Of a stretch of DNA of 38,565 nucleotides, positions 1-7,947 are shown in pieces. The notes under the pieces are model-generated. The model had not been told where the DNA came from, made no database searches, and saw only the letters and a program-made list of their open reading frames with translations. The translations under genes were made by a program, and so were the position numbers. This DNA is from Pseudomonas akapageensis. Its GTDB lineage: Bacteria; Pseudomonadota; Gammaproteobacteria; Pseudomonadales; Pseudomonadaceae. The stretch is from the NCBI RefSeq assembly GCF_011355085.1, contig NZ_VXCP01000012.1:1-38565 (forward strand), in the 5' to 3' direction. Positions within the stretch are counted from its first letter, which is position 1. Each line of letters starts with the position of its first letter.

Positions 1-243
1 GTTTTGCAGGGGCAAGTCCACCATCCTTACTCTACTTCCGTCCTCATGGATCGCTTCGCATCAGCGCGAGGAAGACCTCGATGCTCAACTGGATGCCTTT
101 CAACAGTGCACATCATCGCCCAGGATCTACCAGCCTTCCAAAGGCTTTACGATGAAAGCCCTTCAACGTTGCCCAATGTGCAACGGCTTACCTCCACCCT
201 CGTCATGAAACGGGTTATCCAGGATAGGCCGCTGCCCTTGTGA
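1..243 (+). pseudogene. Remnant of an Lrp/AsnC-family regulator (C-terminal part, internally deleted)
   Basis: The last ~45 codons (frame of position 106) read like the end of an Lrp/AsnC ligand-binding (RAM) domain: VHIIAQDLPAFQRLYDE, then LPNVQRLTSTLVMKRV and a PLPL terminus. Just upstream, in another frame (59-106), HQREEDLDAQLDAFQQ resembles the helix that precedes 'peV..cy.vtG..Dyl' in intact members. That stretch of roughly 25 residues is missing, and the frame changes at about 106. I therefore read this as a decayed gene with an internal deletion, cut by the window edge, so the HTH part cannot be seen. The family assignment is from memory of the family pattern. Confidence 0.6.
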
Positions 244-345
244 TGGTGGGGGGGCAACCTCCTGCTTCGACCTTCAGGCAGGTAAAAGGAAGGGTCGCGT
301 GCATCAATGTCAGATTCAAACCATTCACGGTTGTGAATCCTTTCG

Positions 346-1761
346 TCACTCTTCCTCTCTCAACGCATTGATCCGCCCTGATTTTTCTGCGGCCACCAGC
401 GTGGCATGGTCTTTTGCATTTTGATCGGCATAGGCGATGGCAAACTTTCCGATGGCCTGGTCGAAGGAGTCCGTCTTGCCCAGGTAGCCACTAATGAGCG
501 CCGCATCCCCTGATTTGGCGTGGGCACGAGCCAGGGTAAGACCGCACCACTCGGCGTACATCTTCAATCGTGCCGCGGATATGCCTTCGATGGGCGCTGA
601 CATTTTCATGTCTCGCAACTGACGTGCAAAAAAGTACCGGCCGTTCAGGCTGCGTGTCCAACCCAAAAAGATGTCGCTGGAAGACTGCATCAGACGCTGC
701 CCCGTGACTACGCGCTGCCCCTGGTTCTCGTAGGTGCTCTTGCCTGCATAGGGCGCCAGTACCGAGGGACAGGCTTCCTTGAATTGCAGGAGCAAAGGGT
801 GGTTTTCCGCGGAAAAGAACAGGCCGACGAAACAATACGTACCGACGCTGCCGATCCCGACAGCTTTGACGGCAATGTCTTCGAGACGGTAACGATCGAA
901 GAGCACGCGCCGTTCATGGGGTAGCGACAATCGATAATCGTGCAGTGCCGTACGGACGTGCTGCATGAAGCCCTTTTCATACACATGAAAAAGTATGGGC
1001 GGCTGATCGATCAGGCGCCGTCGCCCCCCAACTTCACTGCTGATCTTGGGATAGAGGTAATCGCCGACACGCATCCTGGCCTTTGCGACCAATTGCTCCC
1101 GGATTTTCCTGATTTCAGCATTGGGCGCCATATCGATGATCGATTGGGCATCCAGGCAGTCATACCAGACATCCAGCGGGTTCATCCTGGAAAATTTGCG
1201 CAGGCGCTCGCGATAAGAACGAACGCATTCGGTGGCTATGGTCCGTGCCTCTTTATCGCTGAGTCGGTTATCCCGTGCGGCCACGGCAAAACTGATCGCC
1301 AGGCGTTTTACATCCCATTCCCAGGGGGCGGGGAGCGTTTCGTCGAAATCGTTGATGTCAAAAATCAGGTTGCGCTCGGGTGTCGCGAACAACCCGAAGT
1401 TCATCAGGTGGCAATCCCCGCAGGCCTGCACCGTAATGCCAGTGGTCGGGATGGTGGCCAGGTCATGCGCCATCAAGCCCGCAGAACCGCGTAAAAAAGT
1501 GAATGGGCTGCGCAACATGCGGCCGTAGCGCACAGGCACCAGATTCGGCAGTCGATAGCGGTTTGACTCCTCGAGGAGTTCGATAGGGTCACGGTGCTTG
1601 CGCGGTGGTTTCCATACGGCGTGAACCGCATGCGGCAGACGCTCGCGTAATTGCTCACCCGCGTACACACGCTCCTTGCGCGAGTGAAAGACCAGCTCAT
1701 CCCCGTTGTCTTCCGATTGCCTTGTCATGCTGTTGGCAGACTTATTTTTGCGGGGGGACAT
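346..1761 (-). CDS. DUF2252 family protein
   Basis: A 471-residue soluble protein of the DUF2252 family, whose members have a fold related to aminoglycoside-phosphotransferase/protein kinases; the biochemical role is not established. Visible family motifs are GDCHLMNFG (residues ~115-123), FDINDFDE (~134-141), WEWDVKRLA (~148-156) and a C-terminal region ending in FAIAYADQNAKDH. I chose the ATG at 1761 because AAGGAG lies 5 nt before it. A longer TTG start at 1779 in the same frame would place that Shine-Dalgarno inside the gene. There is no signal peptide. The next gene upstream on the same strand is about 450 bp away beyond a REP pair, so it is probably transcribed alone. Length and motifs are normal for the family. 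Confidence 0.85.
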   Translation of the reverse strand: MSPRKNKSANSMTRQSEDNGDELVFHSRKERVYAGEQLRERLPHAVHAVWKPPRKHRDPIELLEESNRYRLPNLVPVRYGRMLRSPFTFLRGSAGLMAHDLATIPTTGITVQACGDCHLMNFGLFATPERNLIFDINDFDETLPAPWEWDVKRLAISFAVAARDNRLSDKEARTIATECVRSYRERLRKFSRMNPLDVWYDCLDAQSIIDMAPNAEIRKIREQLVAKARMRVGDYLYPKISSEVGGRRRLIDQPPILFHVYEKGFMQHVRTALHDYRLSLPHERRVLFDRYRLEDIAVKAVGIGSVGTYCFVGLFFSAENHPLLLQFKEACPSVLAPYAGKSTYENQGQRVVTGQRLMQSSSDIFLGWTRSLNGRYFFARQLRDMKMSAPIEGISAARLKMYAEWCGLTLARAHAKSGDAALISGYLGKTDSFDQAIGKFAIAYADQNAKDHATLVAAEKSGRINALREEE

Positions 1762-2007
1762 GTCCACTCCTTTGCTCAACGAAGTCTGAATCGCTTGGGC
1801 ACAGGATCTGGTAATGCGACTGTTCCATCAGCCCACAGACAATGCGTGCGCCGGTTTCCTGGAAAGCGCCGAAGGTATTGTTTCAAGCGTAGCAGTTCTG
1901 ATCCTGGGTGCTGTATTGCAGGTATTGAATTGATTCTGGGTTCGGGGACGTATTCGATTGGGGGGGCGCGACCCGAAGCAGCCGGTGAAATGATGATCGG
2001 ATGCCAA

Positions 2008-2102
2008 CCCCTGTGGGAGCGGGCTTGCCCGCGATTCAGACGCTGCGGTCTGTCTGAACCACCGCGGTGATGCCATCGCGGGCAAGCCCGCTCCCACAGG
2101 GG
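2008..2102. repeat. Pair of inverted REP sequences
   Basis: The arms ccctgtgggagcgggcttgc... (2008-2035) and its reverse complement (2075-2102) face each other around a 39-bp centre that itself contains short dyads. This is the common Pseudomonas REP type (gtgggagcgggcttgcccgc). The pair lies in the ~450-bp stretch 1762-2211 between two genes on the minus strand. I see no convincing gene in the rest of that stretch. Confidence 0.9.
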
Positions 2103-2211
2103 ATAGGCACGATGTCACTGTCTGCTTCTGGCCGGTTGCAGTCTGTTGCGAAGGGCAGCAATCGATCCAAGGCGGATCTCACCCCGCACCGATACGCTGC
2201 CCATTTCCTCG

Positions 2212-2637
2212 TCACGACAAGCGCGATTCGCCTGTCGCGTTGCCAAAGCGCTCGGCCGCTGCGCCGATGCGCGAGAACGCCAGCCACACAAACAGCAGCA
2301 CACTGCAGCCAACGAGGATCGATGCGACGGCAATCAATGGCTCGACTGACGAGACCCCCTTGAGACGCAGCGTCAATGCGCCGAGCATCACCGGGACGCC
2401 AACGTTGTACGTCCAGAACTGCGCTGCAGCAACGCGCCCCTCGGTGATTGAGGGGTGCGCTGTGCCGATGAGTCCGAACAGTGCCATCGACACCCAACCC
2501 AACAGATTGACATGGGCGTGTACCGCGAAGAGCGAGTGGTCGCCGGACGCGCCCATCGCCACACCCAGCACCACGCCAATGGCAAAGTAGATGGCAGCGA
2601 GCCGAAACCAGGTCCGCGAACGGGGATTGTGATTCAT
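2212..2637 (-). CDS. Small heme-copper-oxidase subunit I-like membrane protein
   Basis: A 141-residue integral membrane protein with four predicted transmembrane segments (about 12-30, 38-59, 75-92, 98-120). It carries HAHVNLLGW (residues 40-48) and additional histidines at 34 and 61. This HxHxNLLGW signature recalls a helix of cbb3/NorB-type subunit I, but the protein is only about a quarter of the length of a true subunit I. It is better seen as one of the stand-alone 'cytochrome c oxidase-like' small proteins, possibly heme-binding, of unknown function. I chose ATG 2637 because AGGTGA precedes it by 5 nt; a GTG at 2646 is an in-frame alternative. It is divergent from a TetR gene with a perfect palindrome between them, so it is the likely target of that repressor. 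Confidence 0.7.
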   Translation of the reverse strand: MNHNPRSRTWFRLAAIYFAIGVVLGVAMGASGDHSLFAVHAHVNLLGWVSMALFGLIGTAHPSITEGRVAAAQFWTYNVGVPVMLGALTLRLKGVSSVEPLIAVASILVGCSVLLFVWLAFSRIGAAAERFGNATGESRLS

Positions 2638-2748
2638 GACCTTCACCTCATGCGCCCTGAGGCGCGCTCAGTAGCTGAATAATCAATGTGAAGTCGTTCT
2701 GCCCGACGCGGCGGCGACCTCTTGTTGATTGGTTGCCCTATGTCTATT

Positions 2749-2766
2749 ATGAGACTTAAGTCTCAT
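2749..2766. promoter_or_regulatory. Perfect 18-bp palindrome, probable TetR operator
   Basis: atgagacttaagtctcat is its own reverse complement over 18 bp. It sits 26 bp before the TetR start codon and 112 bp before the start of the divergent membrane protein. A dyad of this size between a TetR gene and its neighbour is the usual place for an autoregulatory operator. Binding itself is inferred. Confidence 0.7.
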
Positions 2767-2791
2767 TACAAGACGGAGTATCATTTATTCC

Positions 2792-3481
2792 ATGCCGCCC
2801 TCGAAGTCAAGCCCGTCTGTCCGTGACGGCGATCAACAAGGCCGCGCCAATCAGCGGCGCCGTACGCGTCAAGCGCTTATCGATGCCGCTGTTGCCTTGC
2901 GCGACGAGGGCCATAACCCGTCTATCGAGCAAGTGGCTGAGCGCGCGATGGTGTCGCGCGCCACGGCGTATCGCTACTTTCCCTCGGTCGAGGCGTTGAT
3001 AAGCGAGACGGCGGCCGATCGTGACATGCAGCCGCTGGAGCACATCTGGCAGCCGGGAGACGATCCGGTAAAGAGCATGGGGCTGGCGGCGAACGCGCTG
3101 AACCAACTCTTGATCGACGACGAGATCGGCCTGCACGTGATGGAGCGTTCGTTCATGACGGTGTGGCTCGAGAACGAGTCCCACACGCCCCTGCGGCCGG
3201 GCCGACGCATGAACTACATCGAGCCGATTGTCGATTCGCTCAAGGACGTGCTCTCACCCCGGGCGCGCAAGCGACTGAAGCAGGCGCTGTCGATCGTCAT
3301 GGGCACCGAGGCCTTGATCGCCGTGCGCGATGTCGGTCGCGCGAGCATCGATGAATCACTCGACGCCGCCGCCTGGGCGGCCAGGGCGCTCGTTCGTCAG
3401 GCGCTGGCGGAGGATGAACAAGCGCGAACAAAGCGCAAAGCCCCGGGGGCGCGTTCGCGGTCTTCTTCTTCGCCACAATGA
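2792..3481 (+). CDS. TetR/AcrR family transcriptional regulator
   Basis: A 229-residue regulator. The N-terminal HTH of the TetR family spans about residues 22-68 (RRRTRQALIDAAVAL, then SIEQVAERAMVSRATAYRYF). The ligand-binding part is all-helical and not assignable to a specific inducer. The C-terminus is a basic, Ser-rich low-complexity tail (QARTKRKAPGARSRSSSSPQ). The ATG at 2792 has GGAG 13 nt upstream, further than ideal, so initiation may be weak. It is divergent from the small oxidase-like membrane protein, with the 18-bp palindrome at 2749-2766 in between, and probably represses itself and that gene. Its stop codon is only one base from the stop of the converging LysR gene. Confidence 0.85.
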   Translation: MPPSKSSPSVRDGDQQGRANQRRRTRQALIDAAVALRDEGHNPSIEQVAERAMVSRATAYRYFPSVEALISETAADRDMQPLEHIWQPGDDPVKSMGLAANALNQLLIDDEIGLHVMERSFMTVWLENESHTPLRPGRRMNYIEPIVDSLKDVLSPRARKRLKQALSIVMGTEALIAVRDVGRASIDESLDAAAWAARALVRQALAEDEQARTKRKAPGARSRSSSSPQ

Positions 3482-3482
3482 A

Positions 3483-4350
3483 TCAGGTGCAAAGCGGGTC
3501 TTTCAGTGTTCGCATGACCTGGTCGTACATCGCATCCACCGCGCGGGATCCCTTTGAATCCCGGCTGCGCATCAGTACGACTTCCACCACCGGAAGTTCG
3601 GGCAGCCCTTGTCGACCGTCAAGCATCTTCAAGCTGGGCGAGAGGCTGCAGCGGGTGAGCACCGCTACCGCCATGCCGCTTTCTGCGACAGCTAATTGAC
3701 CGCCAACGTTAGGGCTGTTGTAAACAACCCGGTACTCGCGTTGCTGGGCTGAAAGCGTTGCCAGGATCTCGGTGCGCAGGCGTCCGCCGAGCTCGTGCAC
3801 GGCAATGGGCAGGGGATTGCGTTTCCATGCCTCATGCTGCTCGGCCGCTCCCCACACCAGGGCTTCCCGGAACAACAGTTCGCCCCGTGCAGGCGCATCA
3901 CGCGTGACCAGCGCCAGATCGATTTCACCGCGGTCGATTTTTGCCCACAGCGCGGTGGATTCCTCGCACACCAGGGTCACCTCGACTTCGTTGAAGCGGG
4001 CAGCAAAGCTGCGTAATACCGGAACAAGATAAGGCACCGCGTAATCGTCCGGGACGCCGAAGGTCAGCCGCCCTGAAAGCGTTGCGCCGTGCATCGCAAG
4101 CACCAGGTTCGAATGGGACTCCAGCACCTTGCGGGCGTGGCCGAGCAGATCATAGCCAGCTGGGGTCAGGGAGAGTTGCCTGGGCTCGCGGTTGAGCAAG
4201 GGGCGGCCAATGCTGTCCTCCAGCTTTTTCAGCTGCATGCTCACCGCTGACTGGGAGCGCGAGATCTGTCGCGCCGCGGCTGTCATGGAGCCCGTATCCG
4301 ACCGCCACGAAGGTTCTCAGCCAGTCGATCTGCAAATCCGTGGAATGCAT
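3483..4350 (-). pseudogene. LysR-family regulator with a frameshift in the HTH region
   Basis: The protein starts at ATG 4350 (AGGAA 7 nt before it) with MHSTDLQIDWLRTFVAV, a normal LysR start. At about 4290-4296 the frame breaks. The continuation TGSMTAAARQISRSQSAVS and the rest of the HTH plus the complete LysR substrate-binding domain, ending DPLCT, is in another frame. The joint gtc-g-gat-acg-ggc has one base too many or two too few; an intact relative would read roughly FVAVVDTGSMTAAA. As written, a DNA-binding regulator of full length cannot be made, although ATG 4286 opens a 267-residue protein lacking the first helix. It is divergent from azlCD, its likely former target. A sequencing error at this one point is the alternative. 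Confidence 0.75.
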
Positions 4351-4363
4351 CGCCACTTCCTGC

Positions 4364-4380
4364 CATTCGAAAAACGAATG
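4364..4380. promoter_or_regulatory. LysR-type box (T-N11-A dyad) between the LysR gene and azlC
   Basis: cattcgaaaaacgaatg has perfect 6-bp arms around a 5-bp spacer and contains ttcgaaaaacgaa, which fits the T-N11-A pattern of LysR-type regulators. It lies 13 bp upstream of the LysR start, in the divergent region with azlC. A second attcg occurs shortly downstream, at about 4388-4394. Site identity is inferred. Confidence 0.55.
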
Positions 4381-4478
4381 CACCTTATAACACTTATTCG
4401 CTTTTCTGGATTCAACTCAAGCCGGCAAAATGTCGTCCAAACCGCAGCACGCCGTGACAGAGAAGAGGAGGCGACGTT

Positions 4479-5195
4479 TTGTCGAGTGTCGAGAAAAGCT
4501 CAGTGGAGCTGAATGCGCAGCAAGTATGGGATGGCTTCAAACAGCTCTTGCCCATTTCCCTGTTCGTAGTGATCTTCGGGGTGGCCTTCGGCCTGGCCGC
4601 CGCACAGACAGGTCTGGACGATTCGTCGACCCTGCTCATGAGTACCCTGGTGTTTGCCGGAGCTGCGCAGTTTGCCGTTCTCGATCTGTGGGCAGGGCAG
4701 GTGCCGATTGTTCCCCTGATCATTACCGTGTTTGCGATCAATGCCCGGCACCTTTTGATGGGGGCGACCTTGTATCCCTGGCTGCGCGATCTTCCCCGCG
4801 CCAAACGCTATGGCGTGATGCTGGTGGTGTCGGATGCCAACTGGGCGATGTCGATGCAGGCATTCAATGTCGGCAAGCCGGGCCTGGGCCTGTTATTGGG
4901 CGGTGGCATTGCCTTGTGGTCGGCATGGGCATTGGGCAGTTGGCTGGGCCTGTATTTTGGCAGCGCGATCCAGGACCCGGTGAGCCTGGGCCTGGACATG
5001 GTGATGGGCTGCTTCCTGCTGGCGATGGTGATCGGCGGGCAAAAGAACCTGCGCATGCTGATCATCTGGAGCGTGGCGGCCGGCTCATCGCTGTTGGCGT
5101 ACCGGTACCTGCCGGAAAACAGTCATGTCGTCGTCGGGGCATTGGCGGGCGGCCTTCTGGGGGCTGTGTGGATGGAGAAGAAAGTTGAACATTGA
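4479..5195 (+). CDS. azlC: AzlC family branched-chain amino acid exporter, large subunit
   Basis: A 238-residue inner-membrane protein of the AzlC family, the large subunit of two-component AzlCD exporters (branched-chain amino acids in Bacillus; YgaZ/YgaH exports valine in E. coli). Family stretches seen are GVAFGLAAAQTGL, FAGAAQFAVLDLW, FAINARHLLMGATLYPWL and VVSDANWAMS. Hydrophobic segments run through the protein. The start is TTG: AGGAGG at 4466-4471 lies 7 nt before TTG 4479, and no ATG fits better. The gene overlaps azlD by 11 nt, implying translational coupling. The divergent LysR gene is frameshifted, so regulation may be altered. The exported substrate cannot be read from sequence. 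Confidence 0.88.
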   Translation: MSSVEKSSVELNAQQVWDGFKQLLPISLFVVIFGVAFGLAAAQTGLDDSSTLLMSTLVFAGAAQFAVLDLWAGQVPIVPLIITVFAINARHLLMGATLYPWLRDLPRAKRYGVMLVVSDANWAMSMQAFNVGKPGLGLLLGGGIALWSAWALGSWLGLYFGSAIQDPVSLGLDMVMGCFLLAMVIGGQKNLRMLIIWSVAAGSSLLAYRYLPENSHVVVGALAGGLLGAVWMEKKVEH

Positions 5196-5505
5196 AAGCG
5201 CAGGCTTCGGCACATTCGTCATCATCCTGATCATGGCGGTAGTCACCCTGGCCACGCGATGGGGTGGGGTTTTCGTGATGTCTTTCGTGCCCATCAACTA
5301 CCGGGTACAGCAGTTCATCAGCGCCATGTCCGGTTCGGTACTGGTGGCTCTTCTGGCGCCCCTGGCGGTCACGGGTGACAACGGCGCGCGGCTCGCCTTG
5401 CTGACGACGGCGGTCGTGATGCTGCTGCTGCGCAAACCCCTGCCGGCGATTGCGGCGGGGATAGCCGTAGCGGCCTTGTTCAGGCAGCTCAGTGTCGCCG
5501 TGTAA
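5185..5505 (+). CDS. azlD: AzlD family exporter small subunit
   Basis: A 106-residue membrane protein with three to four hydrophobic segments, typical in length for AzlD/YgaH, the small partner of AzlC. The run starting FVIILIMAVVTLATRWGGVF and the Pro-rich middle 'VPINYRVQQFISAM' fit the family. I chose TTG 5185 because GGAG lies 7 nt upstream and the protein then begins right before the first membrane helix; the frame stays open further upstream, but that part is out-of-frame azlC sequence. It overlaps the azlC end by 11 nt. Both subunits of this exporter thus appear to start at TTG. Confidence 0.85.
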   Translation: MNIESAGFGTFVIILIMAVVTLATRWGGVFVMSFVPINYRVQQFISAMSGSVLVALLAPLAVTGDNGARLALLTTAVVMLLLRKPLPAIAAGIAVAALFRQLSVAV

Positions 5506-5556
5506 CTGGCAATACCCATCCAATCACACTCAAGTCTGAAAAATGGAGTCTGAACA

Positions 5557-6198
5557 ATGGATCTTCACTCGATTCTCGCTTTTACCCTGGTTGCAGCGAT
5601 TGCCATCGCAAGTCCCGGTCCTGCCACCTTGATGGCGATCAACAACAGTCTGTCCTATGGACCGCGCTACGCGCTGTGGTCCTCCCTGGGCAATGCCTGC
5701 GGACTGTTCTGCCTGTCGGCAGCTGCCATGCTGGGCCTGGGTGCCTTGCTCGCCAGTTCTGAATGGATGTTCAACGCCGTGAAGATCATGGGCGCCGGCT
5801 ATCTGTTCTACCTGGGTGCCAGGCAGTTGCTCAAAAAGAGCCCGATGCTCGCGGAGGATGTTCGCGCTGATCGCAAAGAGAGCAGGCCATCGCGTTTGAA
5901 ACTGTACAAATCGGCCTTTCTGACAGCGACCACCAACCCGAAGGCGACGATGTTTTTCACTGCTCTGTTCCCGCAATTCATCGACCAGAGCGCCGCACTG
6001 CTGCCGCAGTTTCTGCTTCTCACGTCGATATTCATGGCGTTGTCGCTGGTTTCCTTGAGCCTGTATGCGGCGCTTGCCTCCCGGGCCAAGGGCATGTTTA
6101 CACGGCCCGAGTATTCTCGATGGATCAGCCGGCTCGTGGGGTCGACTTTCATCTTCTTCGGTGCGGCCATCCTTACTATGCGTCGACAGGTCGCTTAG
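5557..6198 (+). CDS. LysE/RhtB family amino acid exporter
   Basis: A 213-residue inner-membrane protein of the LysE/RhtB family, which exports amino acids or their analogues. The conserved N-terminal motif ASPGPATLMAINNSLSYG is at ~18-35, followed by GNACGLFC and GAGYLFYLGARQL. The central loop carries KSAFLTATTNPKATMFFTALFPQFI, a stretch common to the family. About six hydrophobic segments are visible. Length is normal. It follows azlD by 51 bp on the same strand and may be co-transcribed, giving three amino-acid export genes in a row. The substrate is not predictable from sequence alone. Confidence 0.88.
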   Translation: MDLHSILAFTLVAAIAIASPGPATLMAINNSLSYGPRYALWSSLGNACGLFCLSAAAMLGLGALLASSEWMFNAVKIMGAGYLFYLGARQLLKKSPMLAEDVRADRKESRPSRLKLYKSAFLTATTNPKATMFFTALFPQFIDQSAALLPQFLLLTSIFMALSLVSLSLYAALASRAKGMFTRPEYSRWISRLVGSTFIFFGAAILTMRRQVA

Positions 6199-6255
6199 CG
6201 GACGATTGCTGCACACGCAGCGATCGGGGCCAGTCTGGACGTCGACACTGCTCAG

Positions 6256-7707
6256 CTAAAAGTGCGCAGTGTCTGCCCCGGCAACTGGCAGGCTTGGCGA
6301 CAGGGGTACGCTCTGTGTGACTTTGGCCATCTGGGTGATTTCCACCTTCAACTTATCCTTGCCAAGCAGGTAGTCGGCCAGCTTCTGCGAGAACGGCCAG
6401 TAGTTCAGTTCGGCAGTCAGGGTGAGCGGCCCGACGGCGTCGGCCGGCACCAGGAAGGAGAACTCCCCAATATCGTAGCCCTTGGGCAGAATGCGGTTGT
6501 CCGAGAGAATTTGCGTGGCATTCCAGACCTCGACATCCAACGGATTGCCGTCCTTGTCGCCTATGTGCACTTTGAAATTTCGCGTGCCGTTCTCGGTCTT
6601 GCCGTCCTTGATCGAGCCCAGCCGATAGAGCTCGCGACCACTGGCATCCAGCACCCGGAAATCGATCCACATCTCCCGTCCCTCCGGAAAGCCGGTCGGC
6701 AGCTTGTGGCCGGCGCCGACATTGGCAACTTTCACTGCAACCGAGGTGTATTGCCCGGGAATGATGGCTGCCGGCAGTTGCTGGAACTTTATTTCCGCCG
6801 CGCCCGCGAGCATGGCGCGCGCACGTTGCGCACCTTCTTGCTGACCGAGATGATCCAGCATCATGGCGTTGGCTCCGCTGAACCAATGGGAGGCGACTTG
6901 CTCGCGGTCTGGCCCCATGATCGCAGCCTTACCCGCAAAACCCGGCATATGGCAGCTCTGGCAGGTTACGTCGTTGAGGCTGTAGGAGCTCTCCTGCCAT
7001 TCGTCATAGGTTCGCTCGACCGCCACGCTGCTGAACGGGTGCGTGACGTTGTGGCAGGTGCCGCAAAAGTCCGAGCGCGTGTGCAGGGCGGAATATACGG
7101 TGTCGTGATAGGGCGAAACGGCATCTTTACGCGGGCCGAACTTGGTCGGTTTACCGTGCGCTCGAGGGCTCAGGACATAGGCGCCGTTATCGAGGCCCGT
7201 GCGGCCACTGATGTTGTGGCAGCTCTCGCAATCGACCCCGGGCATCGGATGATTTTTCTCGCTGTCTTCGATCGAGGAGCGGTTGACTTGCGAAGTGATC
7301 TGCCCGGTCGTGAGACCGATCGGGGTATGGCAGCCGGTGCAGAAGTTATCGACCTTCCCGTCTGTGGCCGAACTCGCACGCTGGAGCAAGGCCCGATAGA
7401 TGGGTTCATCCCAGGCCTGGGACATCATCGACGAGCGCCACTGCTTGTAGATCTCCGTATGGCAGGCGCCACATACCTGGGCATTGTCGAAGTCCTTTAC
7501 ATTCAAAACCAGGTTGCCGGGGGTATTGGCCCGATGGGGAAAGAACGGCATCCCGCCAGTCACATGAATGAGCTTGGAGCGTGCCGGCTCCAGCCACTTT
7601 TCATTATCCTGGTTGTCATTGCCCTGGGGTTCGTCGGCTGCCACCAGCGTTACCGTAAGCAGGCAGGCCAGAAAGCATAAAAAACGGCGAACGAAAGATC
7701 TGATCAC
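6256..7707 (-). CDS. Exported pentaheme c-type cytochrome (cytochrome c554-like)
   Basis: A 483-residue periplasmic protein. A signal peptide (IRSFVRRFLCFLACLLTVTLVAA) is followed by five CxxCH heme c sites at about residues 79 (CGACH), 123 (CTGCH), 160 (CESCH), 215 (CGTCH) and 249 (CQSCH). The arrangement resembles the cytochrome c554/c' family. The C-terminal ~200 residues have no heme site and look like a beta-rich domain (VKVANVGAGHKLPTGFPEGREMW and onward). The start is GTG 7707 or TTG 7710: GAGGAGA lies 9 or 6 nt upstream, and the longer open frame to 7821 has no such signal. It is probably monocistronic and converges with the LysE gene. A role in periplasmic electron transfer is inferred; the partner is unknown. 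Confidence 0.85.
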   Translation of the reverse strand: MIRSFVRRFLCFLACLLTVTLVAADEPQGNDNQDNEKWLEPARSKLIHVTGGMPFFPHRANTPGNLVLNVKDFDNAQVCGACHTEIYKQWRSSMMSQAWDEPIYRALLQRASSATDGKVDNFCTGCHTPIGLTTGQITSQVNRSSIEDSEKNHPMPGVDCESCHNISGRTGLDNGAYVLSPRAHGKPTKFGPRKDAVSPYHDTVYSALHTRSDFCGTCHNVTHPFSSVAVERTYDEWQESSYSLNDVTCQSCHMPGFAGKAAIMGPDREQVASHWFSGANAMMLDHLGQQEGAQRARAMLAGAAEIKFQQLPAAIIPGQYTSVAVKVANVGAGHKLPTGFPEGREMWIDFRVLDASGRELYRLGSIKDGKTENGTRNFKVHIGDKDGNPLDVEVWNATQILSDNRILPKGYDIGEFSFLVPADAVGPLTLTAELNYWPFSQKLADYLLGKDKLKVEITQMAKVTQSVPLSPSLPVAGADTAHF

Positions 7708-7947
7708 CAAGGTAAATCTCCTCGACTCTCCACCTTTCATGAATGGGAGAAGCTCACTTGGTAATGACTCTGCAAGGACTGTGACAAAATGTGTCGTATG
7801 GCCTGAAGGCCCGGCAAACATTGGTCAGAGGTTGAAATTCTGTGCTGATCGAGACGCGAATAATGCTGGGGAACGGCACCCATTAGTGGGGGAATTCACT
7901 CCGAAATCGGGGGTGGCTGGCCGCTCTTTCAGCCGATTCCAGAACCG

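Noticed and set aside
6262..7680. 472-codon plus-strand frame opposite the pentaheme cytochrome
   Set aside because: The minus strand carries five CxxCH motifs and a signal peptide; the plus frame has nothing recognisable.
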